64,000 bases of DNA from Hyphomicrobiaceae bacterium (GCA_025351355.1 JANXWC010000059.1:1-64000), one strand, 5' to 3'; positions 43,924-53,624 are shown, counted from the first letter of the stretch. The notes: a model not told the origin generated them from the letters alone. Numbers and translations: made by a program.

Positions 43924-45195
43924 ATGAGTCATCCTGCAATACGTGTCGAGGGGCTTTGGAAAGAGTATTCGATAGGGGCGCAATCGCTCGCCGGGCAGAC
44001 ATTCCGCGAATCATTGGTGGCTTCCGTCCAGCGGCCCTGGCAGCGCTTGACCGGTCGAGGTGAGGCCGTTCAGGGCGAGGAGCATTTCTGGGCGCTGAAG
44101 GATGTTTCATTCGAGGTCCAGCCCGGCGAGGTGGTGGGCATCATCGGACGGAACGGCGCCGGCAAATCGACGTTGTTGAAAATTCTCTCGCGCATTACGG
44201 CGCCGACGAAAGGTTGTGTTGAGATCCGCGGGCGGGTCGCAAGTCTGCTCGAAGTCGGCACGGGATTTCATCAGGAACTGACAGGTCGCGAGAATATTCG
44301 CCTCAACGCCGCGATCCTCGGGATGTCCAGCGCCGAGGTGGCGCGCAAATTCGATGAGATCGTCGATTTTTCCGGCGTCGAAAAGTTCATCGATACGCCG
44401 GTCAAGCGCTATTCCAGCGGCATGCAGGTGCGCCTCGCGTTTGCCGTTGCCGCGCACTTGGAGCCGGAAATTCTCATCATCGATGAAGTGCTCGCCGTGG
44501 GTGATGCCAAATTCCAGAAGAAGTGCATCGGACGTATCAGCGAAATTGGCACAAGTGGGCGAACGGTACTATTCGTAAGTCACAATCTTTCAGCCGTCAG
44601 CGCACTGTGTACGGCGGGAATTTATTTGGAAAAGGGTTTGATCGTTCACCGTGGAACGGCCAGCGAGGTACTTAAAGAGTACAGTCAGGGAGCGGCCTCA
44701 AATGGTACTTTTCAACGCGGTGACGTTATAAAAACAGATCTGGCTGTCATTTCCGCCAATGCCGAATATGACAGCGATGTACCGAACCAAGGTGCTGGCG
44801 TTCGCGTCGCCCTTAAGCTGCTTGCGCGGAAAGATATTGCGACAAGTATCGATCTACGGTTGAAGGACTCGTTTGGTGTTCCTGTGGGCTTTGGATCGAT
44901 CGGAGCATTGGATTCGCGAGACATGATATCGATCAAGGCAGGAACTCGCGATCTTATGATTTACTTGCCGGCTCCTCGATTAGCAGCCGGAACCTATACG
45001 GTGAGCATTGATCTCACCGTCCCTGGCGTAGCCTATTATGACCGTCTCGAAGATTGCCTGACGCTGTCGGTCGAACCGACCGGGACAGAGGTCGGTGTCC
45101 AACCGCTCAAACAGGAATGGGGCTATGGGTCCACTTTTTTTCCCATGTCGGTTCAATGCGGACAGGCGAATATTATGAATGACAATCGCACATGA
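43924..45195 (+). CDS. wzt: Wzt-type ABC transporter ATP-binding protein for polysaccharide export
   Basis: This 423-aa ATPase energises export of O-antigen or similar polysaccharide. Walker A is GRNGAGKST (residues 76-84), the signature YSSGMQVRLAFAVAAHL and Walker B EILIIDEVLAVGD follow, and VLFVSHNLSAV carries the switch His. The extra residues 255-410 form a C-terminal beta-rich Wzt_C-like domain that in relatives recognises a terminal sugar modification such as methylation. Its stop overlaps the next gene's start by 4 nt (ATGA). The permease wzm is not in the window. The presence of methyltransferase genes downstream fits a methyl-capped polysaccharide. Confidence 0.9.
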   Translation: MSHPAIRVEGLWKEYSIGAQSLAGQTFRESLVASVQRPWQRLTGRGEAVQGEEHFWALKDVSFEVQPGEVVGIIGRNGAGKSTLLKILSRITAPTKGCVEIRGRVASLLEVGTGFHQELTGRENIRLNAAILGMSSAEVARKFDEIVDFSGVEKFIDTPVKRYSSGMQVRLAFAVAAHLEPEILIIDEVLAVGDAKFQKKCIGRISEIGTSGRTVLFVSHNLSAVSALCTAGIYLEKGLIVHRGTASEVLKEYSQGAASNGTFQRGDVIKTDLAVISANAEYDSDVPNQGAGVRVALKLLARKDIATSIDLRLKDSFGVPVGFGSIGALDSRDMISIKAGTRDLMIYLPAPRLAAGTYTVSIDLTVPGVAYYDRLEDCLTLSVEPTGTEVGVQPLKQEWGYGSTFFPMSVQCGQANIMNDNRT

Positions 45196-45929
45196 TTCAG
45201 ACTTTCCGAAACAAGCTCAAGTTTGCACTTTTGGATCGTTGGCGCATTCCTCATAGTCAAATCTCGGGTGTGCCGCATTGCCTATTTCAGCGCTATCGCA
45301 ACTCGGGACCAATCAGCGTCATCGACATCGGTGCATACAAGGGTCATTTTACAATTGGGTTAGACCAATTGTGTAAAGTGAAGCGCGCGGTACTCATTGA
45401 GCCCAATGAAAGGTTGGTCCGCGCGATGAGGACTGATCCGTCATTGTCAAACTTCCGCATTGTCGACAACGCGGTGTCAGATTTTGACGGTGAGATCGAC
45501 ATGAAGATCTTTCCGAATGCCCCCGATATGTCCTCAGCGCTCGCTCTCGACGGATCTTCAGCCGAACTGACCGAGCGGACGCATGGCGAAGCCGAAATCG
45601 TCCGGCGCCCCGTCAGAAAGCTTGATACTCTGCTTGCTGGAGGTCAGAACGACGCCATAGATATCATTAAGATAGACGTGCAGGGCCTGGAGCATCTTGT
45701 TATCGCAGGTGCGACAGAAACGTTGAAGCGAAGCACGGCGGTTTACGTCGAAGTGTCATTTCGACCTCTCTATGAGGGGTCATCAGTATTTCACGAGATC
45801 CACTCGATGATGATGAAGCGCGGTTTCATCATGAGCGCGCTCGAACTCGGATATTGGTCAAACGCTGGCGAACTGCTCCAGTGCGACGTCCTGTTTCTCA
45901 ATCCTTCCATCCGAATATGGAACGCTTAA
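45192..45929 (+). CDS. FkbM family methyltransferase (copy 1)
   Basis: This 245-aa SAM-dependent methyltransferase shows motif I VIDIGAYKGHFT, motif II IEPNERL and the FkbM acidic block IDIIKIDVQGLEHLVIAGA. FkbM enzymes O-methylate sugars or other hydroxyls. It starts inside the wzt stop (ATGA), so it is translated with the exporter ATPase, which supports capping or decorating the exported glycan. Acceptor specificity is unknown. Confidence 0.85.
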   Translation: MIQTFRNKLKFALLDRWRIPHSQISGVPHCLFQRYRNSGPISVIDIGAYKGHFTIGLDQLCKVKRAVLIEPNERLVRAMRTDPSLSNFRIVDNAVSDFDGEIDMKIFPNAPDMSSALALDGSSAELTERTHGEAEIVRRPVRKLDTLLAGGQNDAIDIIKIDVQGLEHLVIAGATETLKRSTAVYVEVSFRPLYEGSSVFHEIHSMMMKRGFIMSALELGYWSNAGELLQCDVLFLNPSIRIWNA

Positions 45930-45931
45930 AT

Positions 45932-46759
45932 ATGAGGGCGCGTGCTTATGCCAAACGTATTGCTTGGGGCCTTTGGCCTACAGGGAATCTTTCTTTTCCG
46001 TATTTCGGATCGCGTGTTCATTTTCCACGTGACTCGCTGATTTTTCGCCTCGCCTGCGAGAGCGGAATCTATGAGCCGCAAATCGTAAATTTGGTGAACC
46101 GCCTGCTGGCGCCCAATTCCGTTTATCTCGACGTCGGCGCCAATATCGGCCTGATGTCCGTTGCCGCACTCGCTAGCCGCCCCGACTGCAGGGTCATCTC
46201 GGTGGAAGCGTCGCCGGCGACGTTGACGCACTTAAATCGCACGCACGCTGCAAACAGCTTCAATAAGCGCTGGACTATTGTCCCAAAGGCTCTGGGTAGC
46301 AGTATCGGCGAAGCCACGTTTTATGAGGACACCTCGCAGGGTGGTGCCATGGATGGGTTGCGGGATACCGGGCGCGGCGGCGGCAAGCGAGGTATCAAGG
46401 TGCCGGTAGCGACCCTCGATCAGGTCTGGATCGATCTCGGTCGCCCGAATATCTCGGCAATCAAAATCGATATCGAAGGCGGCGAACGCGACGCGCTCGC
46501 AGGAGCTAAGGCATGCCTCTCCGCATTGCACCCCTCGATCGTTCTGGAATGGAGCCGACTTAACCTGCCATCCTACGGCGTCGCCGAGTGTTGGCTGCTG
46601 GAGTTCGCCAAACAATATGGTTACTCGGTATTCAGCGTTCCAGGATATGCGGAAGTTCGGTCGGCGACCGAGATTTCACTGCGTATGCTGGAAACAGAAA
46701 CGTTTGTGTTGGTCGCACCACAAGCTCTGCCATTCGCCGTTCAAGGAAATTCTACATGA
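45932..46759 (+). CDS. FkbM family methyltransferase (copy 2)
   Basis: This 275-aa protein has motif I SVYLDVGANIGLMSVAALAS, motif II VISVEASPATLTHL and the acidic block ISAIKIDIEGGERDALAGA. The ATG at 45932 follows the previous stop by 2 nt; ATG 45917 inside the upstream gene is an alternative. GGAACG lies just before it. It is a diverged paralogue of its neighbours rather than a recent duplicate, so the acceptors probably differ. Confidence 0.85.
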   Translation: MRARAYAKRIAWGLWPTGNLSFPYFGSRVHFPRDSLIFRLACESGIYEPQIVNLVNRLLAPNSVYLDVGANIGLMSVAALASRPDCRVISVEASPATLTHLNRTHAANSFNKRWTIVPKALGSSIGEATFYEDTSQGGAMDGLRDTGRGGGKRGIKVPVATLDQVWIDLGRPNISAIKIDIEGGERDALAGAKACLSALHPSIVLEWSRLNLPSYGVAECWLLEFAKQYGYSVFSVPGYAEVRSATEISLRMLETETFVLVAPQALPFAVQGNST

Positions 46760-47559
46760 CGCCGCGTCGGATTGCACGCTACCTGTTGAACCGGACGTCG
46801 GGCATGATGTCATTTGACACAGCCGTCATCATCGCCAAGCAGCTGCTCGCCGCGCAAGGCATGGGCGCGGGCGGCGACATTGCCACGAGTGGCGAGTTCG
46901 GTGTGCTGAAACTTGTCGCCGCGTCCGAACCATTGTTGTTCGACGTTGGCGGTCACGTCGGGACCTACACCCAAGAATTTCTGAAAGTGTTCCCACGCGG
47001 TCGCTCGCTGATCTTCGAGCCATCGGCTAGTCATCTCGTGCACCTCCGGCAAAATCTTGCGGCGAACCCGGCCGTGACAATCTATCCCGTGGGACTCAGT
47101 GACAAAGCGGCCGAACTTCCCCTCTACAAGGACAAGGACATTTCCGGACTGGCGTCGCTCTCACAACGCCGCCTCGATTACATGAACATCAAGCTTGAGG
47201 TTGTGGAAACCGTCACGGTCCGCACCCTCGACAGCGTCGTCGAGGAAACCGGAACGACGGCGATCGATCTGCTCAAGATGGACGTTGAAGGGCACGAATT
47301 GGCAGTTCTCAAAGGCGGTAATAAAACGTTTGAACGCGGTATTGTGAAATTGGTGCAGTTCGAATTCGGTGGTTGCAATCTGGATACGCATACGACGCTG
47401 CAAGACTTCTACTATTTCTTCAAAACTTACAACTTCGCCATCGGCCTCGTCCAACCAAGCGGCCGCATCCAGATCCTCGAGAAATACGACGAATTCTATG
47501 AGCAGTATCGAACCGCAAATTTTGTAGCCGCACCGCGCCACGTCCTTGCCGGTCACTGA
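46756..47559 (+). CDS. FkbM family methyltransferase (copy 3)
   Basis: This 267-aa protein has motif I LLFDVGGHVGTYTQEFL, motif II LIFEPSASHLVHL and the acidic block AIDLLKMDVEGHELAVLKGG. Its ATG overlaps the previous stop by 4 nt (ATGA) behind an AAGGAAA ribosome site, which fixes the start. It probably modifies the same polysaccharide as the other FkbM enzymes, at a different position or sugar. Confidence 0.85.
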   Translation: MTPRRIARYLLNRTSGMMSFDTAVIIAKQLLAAQGMGAGGDIATSGEFGVLKLVAASEPLLFDVGGHVGTYTQEFLKVFPRGRSLIFEPSASHLVHLRQNLAANPAVTIYPVGLSDKAAELPLYKDKDISGLASLSQRRLDYMNIKLEVVETVTVRTLDSVVEETGTTAIDLLKMDVEGHELAVLKGGNKTFERGIVKLVQFEFGGCNLDTHTTLQDFYYFFKTYNFAIGLVQPSGRIQILEKYDEFYEQYRTANFVAAPRHVLAGH

Positions 47560-47598
47560 CCCAAGCAGATTAGTGGCGGCGGTCCCAAGGTTGTGATA

Positions 47599-48417
47599 AT
47601 GAGTGACATCGTAATACTCGTGACAACGCATTCAAAGGCCGCGCGCTATCTGCCTGCGGTTCGCGAAGCGCTCGATGCATTCTGGCCCGATCGTCCTCCG
47701 GTGCGCTATCTGACGGACGGTGGCACCGCACCGGCGACGGACATTTACATAGAGGACGAGCGCGAATTTGTGCCACTGTTGGCCAAAGGAGTTGCGCGCA
47801 TCAAGGCAGAATTCCCGGCGGCCACGCATGTCTTCCACATGCTCGAGGACCACTGTCCGTTGCGAACTTGCGACAACAGCCAATTCAATGCCGCCCTCAG
47901 AGAGGCGACCGCGCGCGGCTTCGTCAATGTGGCGTTTCCGACTTACGATTGGCCTTGGGACTATTGCGATCCCATCGACCGCGCATTCGGTGAACGTGAG
48001 GTCTGGAAATCGATCGAAATTATCGAGGCCGCGGAAACGAAATTCGGTTTGGTCCCGCTGGATTATTTTCGCTACTATCAGATCCAGCCGACAATCTGGC
48101 ATATCAATTATCTTGCTGGACTTCTTGCAGCCGCCGCTGACAGAGGCATCACCGATCCATGGAAACTCGAGTGTATGCAATTGCCGAGCCCCCAGCAGCA
48201 TTATGTATCGTCCTACCGCTGGCCAACGGTGCACCATGGCTTCCTCGCGCAGGGCAAGATTAATGCTGCGGCGATCAAATTTGTTGACACAAAAATTGGC
48301 AAGTCAATTCGCCGCAATCTGATAAAGCAAGCCATCGGTTTTGAAAGCGAAACCCTCTTCGACCTGAATATCATGCGTTTGCGCGTTGCAAACCGCCTCT
48401 CAAGAATGATGAACTAA
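47599..48417 (+). CDS. Hypothetical protein, possibly a glycosyltransferase
   Basis: This 272-aa protein is not assigned to a family by eye. The N-terminus MSDIVILVTTHSKAARYLPA resembles the first beta strand of a GT-A fold, and VFHMLEDHCPLR includes an acidic pair that could serve as a metal-binding motif; LPSPQQHYVSSYRWP is rich in aromatics. It has no signal peptide. Its place inside a compact polysaccharide locus makes a transferase acting on sugars plausible, but this is inference. The ATG at 47599 is chosen over a start two codons earlier. Confidence 0.6.
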   Translation: MSDIVILVTTHSKAARYLPAVREALDAFWPDRPPVRYLTDGGTAPATDIYIEDEREFVPLLAKGVARIKAEFPAATHVFHMLEDHCPLRTCDNSQFNAALREATARGFVNVAFPTYDWPWDYCDPIDRAFGEREVWKSIEIIEAAETKFGLVPLDYFRYYQIQPTIWHINYLAGLLAAAADRGITDPWKLECMQLPSPQQHYVSSYRWPTVHHGFLAQGKINAAAIKFVDTKIGKSIRRNLIKQAIGFESETLFDLNIMRLRVANRLSRMMN

Positions 48418-48460
48418 TGATGCGGCCTCACAATATTAACAGCCTTATCGGCCACGCCCC

Positions 48461-49405
48461 ATGAAACTCGCGATCTCCGTCTGCAAGTCATGTGGCTCGA
48501 ACCGCATTAGAGATCGCGGTGAACTTCCGCCATTGGATCCGCGACTTTTCGCCGGCCAAACTAGTGACGTACCGATCGTGGCCGGGCATCTGTTCGTCTG
48601 CGAAACCTGCCACCTACAATTTCGGGAACCATGTCTTAACGATCAACAGCTTTTGGCGCTCTACAAACAGTTGCCTGACACGATATGGACTGACAATGAG
48701 CCGCGCGCTTATTGGCCAAGAATCCAGAACGCAATCAACACCTACTCCAGCAACAATACCTTACTTGATATCGGCTGCTATCGTGGCGATTTTCTAGCTT
48801 GGATGCCCGCGAGTTGGAACCGTCTAGGCATCGAACCGAGTATTAAAGCAGCACAATTCGCGGCCGGGCGAGGTATCACAATCCTTGGGGCGACAATCGA
48901 AGACGGTACCGTACCGGACCCACGTCCTGGCGTTGTCACCGCGTTCGATGTGATTGAACACATTGTCACTCCACTGTCGTTCCTCAAGAATATTCGGGAC
49001 TGCCTCGACCGAGAGGGCTGCATTGTAATTATGACTGGTGCAACAGATACTTGGCCATTCAGATTGTTCGGGAGACACTACTGGTACAGCGCGCTGCCCG
49101 AACACGTTACCTTTTACAATCTTGCGTGGTTTCGTTGGGCCGCCAGCAGGTTAAATATGCGAGTGGTATCGCACTCTTATTTTAGCAGCGAACCAAGAGG
49201 TATCAGGCAGTGGCTGCGCGAGTGCGCGCTGATTTCACTGCACACTCTTGTCCAGTCTCTTAAACGCTTAGGTATCGCCGATCGAGCGATCGGAGCAATA
49301 CCGTACGGAAAACTCGCGTTGAGCTGGCGAACCGTCCCTTGGTGGAAGCATTCGGAAGACCATATTCTAGTAGTTCTCAAAAACAATGTGACTTCGGATA
49401 ATTGA
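48461..49405 (+). CDS. Class I SAM methyltransferase with N-terminal zinc ribbon
   Basis: This 314-aa protein starts MKLAISVCKSCGSNRIRDRG and has a second Cys pair in FVCETCHLQF, so a small zinc ribbon precedes the methyltransferase fold. Motif I is TLLDIGCYRGDFLAWM, followed by VVTAFDVIEHIVTPLSFL and a YWYSALPEHVTFYN segment typical of Methyltransf_23 proteins in glycan loci. It lies between the hypothetical protein and the fourth FkbM gene. Acceptor unknown. Confidence 0.85.
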   Translation: MKLAISVCKSCGSNRIRDRGELPPLDPRLFAGQTSDVPIVAGHLFVCETCHLQFREPCLNDQQLLALYKQLPDTIWTDNEPRAYWPRIQNAINTYSSNNTLLDIGCYRGDFLAWMPASWNRLGIEPSIKAAQFAAGRGITILGATIEDGTVPDPRPGVVTAFDVIEHIVTPLSFLKNIRDCLDREGCIVIMTGATDTWPFRLFGRHYWYSALPEHVTFYNLAWFRWAASRLNMRVVSHSYFSSEPRGIRQWLRECALISLHTLVQSLKRLGIADRAIGAIPYGKLALSWRTVPWWKHSEDHILVVLKNNVTSDN

Positions 49406-49413
49406 GGCAAGAT

Positions 49414-50385
49414 ATGCAGTTGAGAAGTGCGGTCGATGAAATGTTTAAAAAAATAATGCGCCTATCGGTTGCGAAATCCGCTGGTAGATCGCTTCTATTT
49501 TGGGTGTCACGCTCACCTTCAATCGGTCGAAAGAACCGCATGCGTGCCTTCAATCTTCTGGCGACAAGAACGACGACCGATGGGCCGCTTGATACAGCCG
49601 TACCGATACCAGAGATGCCCGGACTGGATATCAAGGTTCGGCTTGAATTATCTGACGAATTGAGCCGGCAGTGGTATTTCTTCGGCTACGATCACTACGA
49701 AATTTCAGTCCGCAAAGTGCTGGCTGCGTTGGTCGACGACCTCCCTTCGGATGGGTCGTCGCAAATACTCGATGTGGGCGGCAACTTGGGATACTTCACG
49801 TTGTTTCTCGGCGCCCTCGCACACGCCAAGAACAAGGGCCACGTGCACGTTTTTGAACCGAGCCCGCGCGTGTTCCAGATGTTGAAACGCAACGTCTCCC
49901 TAAATCCAGCTTTCGCTATCACGTTGAACGAGGCTGCGGTCAGCAACACCGAAGGCCGATGCACGCTTTTTCTCGCCCACGAAGACTACGGCCATAGTGG
50001 CGCCAGCCTACTGGCTGGTGCTGTCGAACAGGTTGGCGGCGTCGAGGTGGAGACACTGACACTGGACGGGTATGCCCGACGGCTGGGCGACAAGCCCGTG
50101 CGATTGTTGAAAATGGACTGCGAAGGCGTGGAAACGAAGGTCCTCGCTGGCATGACGGCCACGCTAGAACGCTGGTCACCTGATATTGTACTTGAAATTC
50201 TGCCACGCTACCCAACGATGGTCGCCGAATTGGCCGCCCTGCCGTTCTTCGCGCGCTATCGAAAATTTCTCATAACTGACGTTGGACTGATCGAGCGCGA
50301 GACAATCGAGCCAACCTATGAGGACCGCGACTGGTTGTTCAGCATCGACCCTCCGGCGCGCCTGATTCGCCACGCCGGGGCTTGA
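49414..50385 (+). CDS. FkbM family methyltransferase (copy 4)
   Basis: This 323-aa protein is the largest FkbM member here, with motif I ILDVGGNLGYFTLFLGAL, motif II VHVFEPSPRVFQMLKRNV and the acidic block RLLKMDCEGVETKVLAGM. A basic N-terminal extension of about 60 residues precedes the fold. The ATG at 49414 has GAGGCAAG at good spacing and is preferred to a TTG at 49402. The next gene starts 3 nt after its stop. Confidence 0.85.
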   Translation: MQLRSAVDEMFKKIMRLSVAKSAGRSLLFWVSRSPSIGRKNRMRAFNLLATRTTTDGPLDTAVPIPEMPGLDIKVRLELSDELSRQWYFFGYDHYEISVRKVLAALVDDLPSDGSSQILDVGGNLGYFTLFLGALAHAKNKGHVHVFEPSPRVFQMLKRNVSLNPAFAITLNEAAVSNTEGRCTLFLAHEDYGHSGASLLAGAVEQVGGVEVETLTLDGYARRLGDKPVRLLKMDCEGVETKVLAGMTATLERWSPDIVLEILPRYPTMVAELAALPFFARYRKFLITDVGLIERETIEPTYEDRDWLFSIDPPARLIRHAGA

Positions 50386-50388
50386 GCG

Positions 50389-52650
50389 ATGTCAAAACCT
50401 TTGTCCAAACAATACCTTGCGCCGGTGCGGCCGGAACTCGTGCCCGATATCGTCATACTCGGCGGTGGCAGCGTCGTCACCGAGTATTACCTGCCGGCTT
50501 TAGCCGTACTCGGCATGGCCAACTCCGTACGCGTGATCGAACCCGATCAGGCTATTCTCGACGCGATCAAGGCAGCATTTCCGGCCACTTGCGTCGTGCA
50601 AAACGACTATGCGTCGTTCTTGGCTGAGGTGACTGATGCGCGCGGTTCTGCGTTGATTGTCGCCTTGCCAAATCATTTGCACGTCGATGCCGTGCGTCTT
50701 GGGTTGGAACGGGGTTTTCATGTCCTCTGTGAGAAGCCACTCGCGCTAACTGCCGCCGATTGCCTGTCGCTCACAACTCTCGCTGAGGCAAGAAATGCCA
50801 TACTCGCGGCAGCGATGGTCCGCCGCCATCTTCCAAGTCTCAAGCTATTGCGACAGATGCTCGACGGAGGTGAGCTAGGCCAGGTGCGCAGCATTGAGGT
50901 TTGGGACTGCCAGCCATTTCAGTGGCGCCCAAAATCCTTGGGCTTTTTCGCACCATCCGCGGGCGGTGTCCTGGCTGATATGGGTGTGCACTATCTGGAT
51001 TATCTCGATACCATCGTGGGCGCGTTGCAGCCCGTTTCCTATTTTGACGATAGTCTTGGTGGTCTTGAGTCCAACGTTGAATACGAGCTGCGTGCGGGAG
51101 ATATTCCTGTAAAATTGCGGTTGTCTCGAACCGATCCGGCGGGTGCGTTTCTGCGGATTGACTGCGAACGCGGAGATGTGTCGGTATCAAAGTCAAACGA
51201 TTTCGATGTTGTCGTCACCTTGGCGTCCGGGGCATCACGCGTCGTGCGGCTTGAGCAACCGTTCGAATCCGGGTCGTTGCCAACTGATCTGACAGGTTGT
51301 TTCTGTGCGCTGTTGGCGGACTTCACGCGAGCCATTGCCGGCAAACAAAACCAGTTGGCCACAGGTCGGGATGCGGGTCGGGCAGCCGGCCTCATTGAAT
51401 GGGCATACGCGAACCGCTCAAAGATGACGGGAACATCATCGCTAGCCGATTGCCAAACTCCAAAACGCCCGCCGCGACCTGATGTGCTCTTAACTGGAGG
51501 AAGCGGATTTATTGGCGGACATCTTGCTGTAGCTCTTGATAAAATGGGACATAGCATTCGCGCAGCGGTGCGCAGCCCTGCTAATTGCGCAAATCTTGCA
51601 CGGTTGCCGGTCGAGCTGAAAATGCTCGATCTGTTGGATCGTCAGGCGGTAGACGAAGCCAGCGAGGGGGTTCGAGTCGTTTACCATCTCGCCTATGGTC
51701 GCGATGGTGACAACGCATGGCGCGTGACGGTGGAAGGCACGAAAAATGTCGTCGAGGCGGCAATCAAATCGGGTGCTGAAGCCGTCGTTATACTTAGCAC
51801 AATGTACGTTTTTGGTTTCCCTGAAGGCAACACGCCGATCGATGAAACTTTTCCCTACGCGCCGTACGGTGGCACATATGGTGCCAGTAAGGCGGCAATG
51901 GAGAAATGGTGCCTTGATCGCGCTCGAAGCTCGGGAAAAACAAGAATTGTCGTCCTGAACCCGACTTGCGTCTTTGGTCCGGAGGGTATCGCCTACACGA
52001 CGTTACCCTTGAAGCTTGCCAAAGAGGGTGGGTTCTGTTGGGTCGATGGTGGATCCGGCACCTGTAACTACGTTTACGTTGCAAATCTCGTTGACGCGAT
52101 TATCCGCGCAGCACAAACCAATGCCGCGCACGGTCGTCGGTTTATTATCAGTGATGGCTCGATGACTTGGCGAGAGTTTCTAACGCCCTTTGTCGGTGAA
52201 GCAGGAGAAGTCTCGATCGATAATTACTCGAACGCCGATTTGATCCGGCTCAATAAGGTGGCCTCGGCGTTTCGCCTTCGCGACCTGTTTTCGGCGCTCT
52301 CCACTTCACAGGATGTCAGAAACGTCCTGCGAAACAGCAAAACTTTGCAGCGCATCCGGCCAAGCCTCGCCCAGATGTTTAACAAGAAGGCCGCGCGCGT
52401 AGCGGAGTTTGGTCGTGCCGGCTCAGGCAACGGGGCTGCGGGGGCATTGCCACCAGCGTGGTTGGCTGATCTGTACGGTGGAAGGCGTGCGATATTCTCA
52501 TCAATGAATGCGCGGGATGTATTGGGCTGGAAGCCCTTAATTGGTGCGTCCGAAGCAACAATGCAGACAGTTCAGTGGTTGCGGAAAACCGGTCGCAGCC
52601 CGCAACATCCGCCCCACTTCAACAATGCCATCGATGGCGGTATTGAGTGA
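50389..52650 (+). CDS. Fused Gfo/Idh/MocA oxidoreductase - NAD-dependent epimerase
   Basis: This 753-aa protein joins two sugar-nucleotide enzyme types. Residues about 20-345 are a Gfo/Idh/MocA oxidoreductase (VILGGGSVVTEYYLPAL, HVLCEKPLALT, GGVLADMGVHYLDYLD). Residues about 365-735 are an extended-SDR epimerase/dehydratase (VLLTGGSGFIGGHLAVAL, catalytic YGASK near 498, NYVYVANLVDAIIRAA). The junction (QTPKRPPRPD) is a short Pro-rich linker, and the reading frame is continuous, so this is a true fusion. It could carry out consecutive oxidation and reduction/epimerisation of one NDP-sugar. Its end overlaps the GT2 gene. Confidence 0.9.
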   Translation: MSKPLSKQYLAPVRPELVPDIVILGGGSVVTEYYLPALAVLGMANSVRVIEPDQAILDAIKAAFPATCVVQNDYASFLAEVTDARGSALIVALPNHLHVDAVRLGLERGFHVLCEKPLALTAADCLSLTTLAEARNAILAAAMVRRHLPSLKLLRQMLDGGELGQVRSIEVWDCQPFQWRPKSLGFFAPSAGGVLADMGVHYLDYLDTIVGALQPVSYFDDSLGGLESNVEYELRAGDIPVKLRLSRTDPAGAFLRIDCERGDVSVSKSNDFDVVVTLASGASRVVRLEQPFESGSLPTDLTGCFCALLADFTRAIAGKQNQLATGRDAGRAAGLIEWAYANRSKMTGTSSLADCQTPKRPPRPDVLLTGGSGFIGGHLAVALDKMGHSIRAAVRSPANCANLARLPVELKMLDLLDRQAVDEASEGVRVVYHLAYGRDGDNAWRVTVEGTKNVVEAAIKSGAEAVVILSTMYVFGFPEGNTPIDETFPYAPYGGTYGASKAAMEKWCLDRARSSGKTRIVVLNPTCVFGPEGIAYTTLPLKLAKEGGFCWVDGGSGTCNYVYVANLVDAIIRAAQTNAAHGRRFIISDGSMTWREFLTPFVGEAGEVSIDNYSNADLIRLNKVASAFRLRDLFSALSTSQDVRNVLRNSKTLQRIRPSLAQMFNKKAARVAEFGRAGSGNGAAGALPPAWLADLYGGRRAIFSSMNARDVLGWKPLIGASEATMQTVQWLRKTGRSPQHPPHFNNAIDGGIE

Positions 52651-53624
52651 TGATCAGTGTAGTTATTCCTTGTTACAATGCGTCGCGCACAATTGCCGCA
52701 ACGATTGAAAGCGCACTGCAACAAGACACTCCCCATGAAATCATTGTGGTCGACGATGGATCGTCCGATGATTCGGTCAATGAGATAGCGCGATTTGGTT
52801 CGCGGGTGCGTTGCATTTCGACGATCAACAGGGGTGTAAGTGCTGCGAGGATCACCGGCACTGAAATGGCGGAAGGTGGATTTATTCAATATCTGGATAG
52901 TGACGATCTGCTTGTAAAGGGGACATTGGCACGTCGTGTCGACGCGCTCAAACGCACCGGCGGCGATGTAGCGCACACGGATTGGCAGAAATTTTCAAGC
53001 GATCCTGATGGCCTTATCCACGAGGGTGACGTTGTACGGCCTGATCTGCGCGCTATCGCGGCGGATTGTGAAGTGGCCACCGCGACGTCAAGGTTTTGGG
53101 CGCCGCCAGCTGCGCTGCTCTATAGACGTTTAATTATCGGTCGCATGCCGGCGTGGCACCCGAGGTTACCTGTTATACAGGATGCGCGCTTCATGTTCGA
53201 AGCCGCAATGGCTGGCGCAAGTTTTGTGCACGTTCCCGGTGTCGGTGCTCGCTATCGCGTTTCCCCTCACAGTCTGTCTCGCCAGAATTTGCCGCAGTTT
53301 ATTGCCGATTGCGCACTAAATGCCAAGGAGATCGATTTGCGTTGGCGCACAAACGGCGGGTTGTCCAAAAGGCGCGAGGATGCACTCACAGAAATGTGGT
53401 TGCACGTGGCCACAACATCACTGTTCCATGGCCTGGAGCATTTTGACGACGCGAGAGAAGCTCTGCATCGGATGAGTAACTTAACTCGAATGTTAAAAAT
53501 TGGCCACGTCTCACGATTAACATTGGGGCCAGCCGCTGCCGCCGGACTTGCGCGCGGTTTGGCCAATGCAAAAGCTAAACTCGGTGGCGTAGCTGGGAAC
53601 GGTCAAGGCAACGTGTTGAAGTGA
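52650..53624 (+). CDS. Family 2 glycosyltransferase
   Basis: This 324-aa GT-A glycosyltransferase begins MISVVIPCYNASRTIAATIE, with IIVVDDGSSDDSVNEI as the nucleotide-binding segment and IQYLDSDDLLVKGTL containing the DxD metal site. It transfers a sugar from an NDP donor to the growing glycan. The ATG at 52650 overlaps the fused oxidoreductase stop (TGATG); a GTG one codon earlier is possible. It is the last gene of the plus-strand polysaccharide locus. Confidence 0.85.
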   Translation: MISVVIPCYNASRTIAATIESALQQDTPHEIIVVDDGSSDDSVNEIARFGSRVRCISTINRGVSAARITGTEMAEGGFIQYLDSDDLLVKGTLARRVDALKRTGGDVAHTDWQKFSSDPDGLIHEGDVVRPDLRAIAADCEVATATSRFWAPPAALLYRRLIIGRMPAWHPRLPVIQDARFMFEAAMAGASFVHVPGVGARYRVSPHSLSRQNLPQFIADCALNAKEIDLRWRTNGGLSKRREDALTEMWLHVATTSLFHGLEHFDDAREALHRMSNLTRMLKIGHVSRLTLGPAAAAGLARGLANAKAKLGGVAGNGQGNVLK

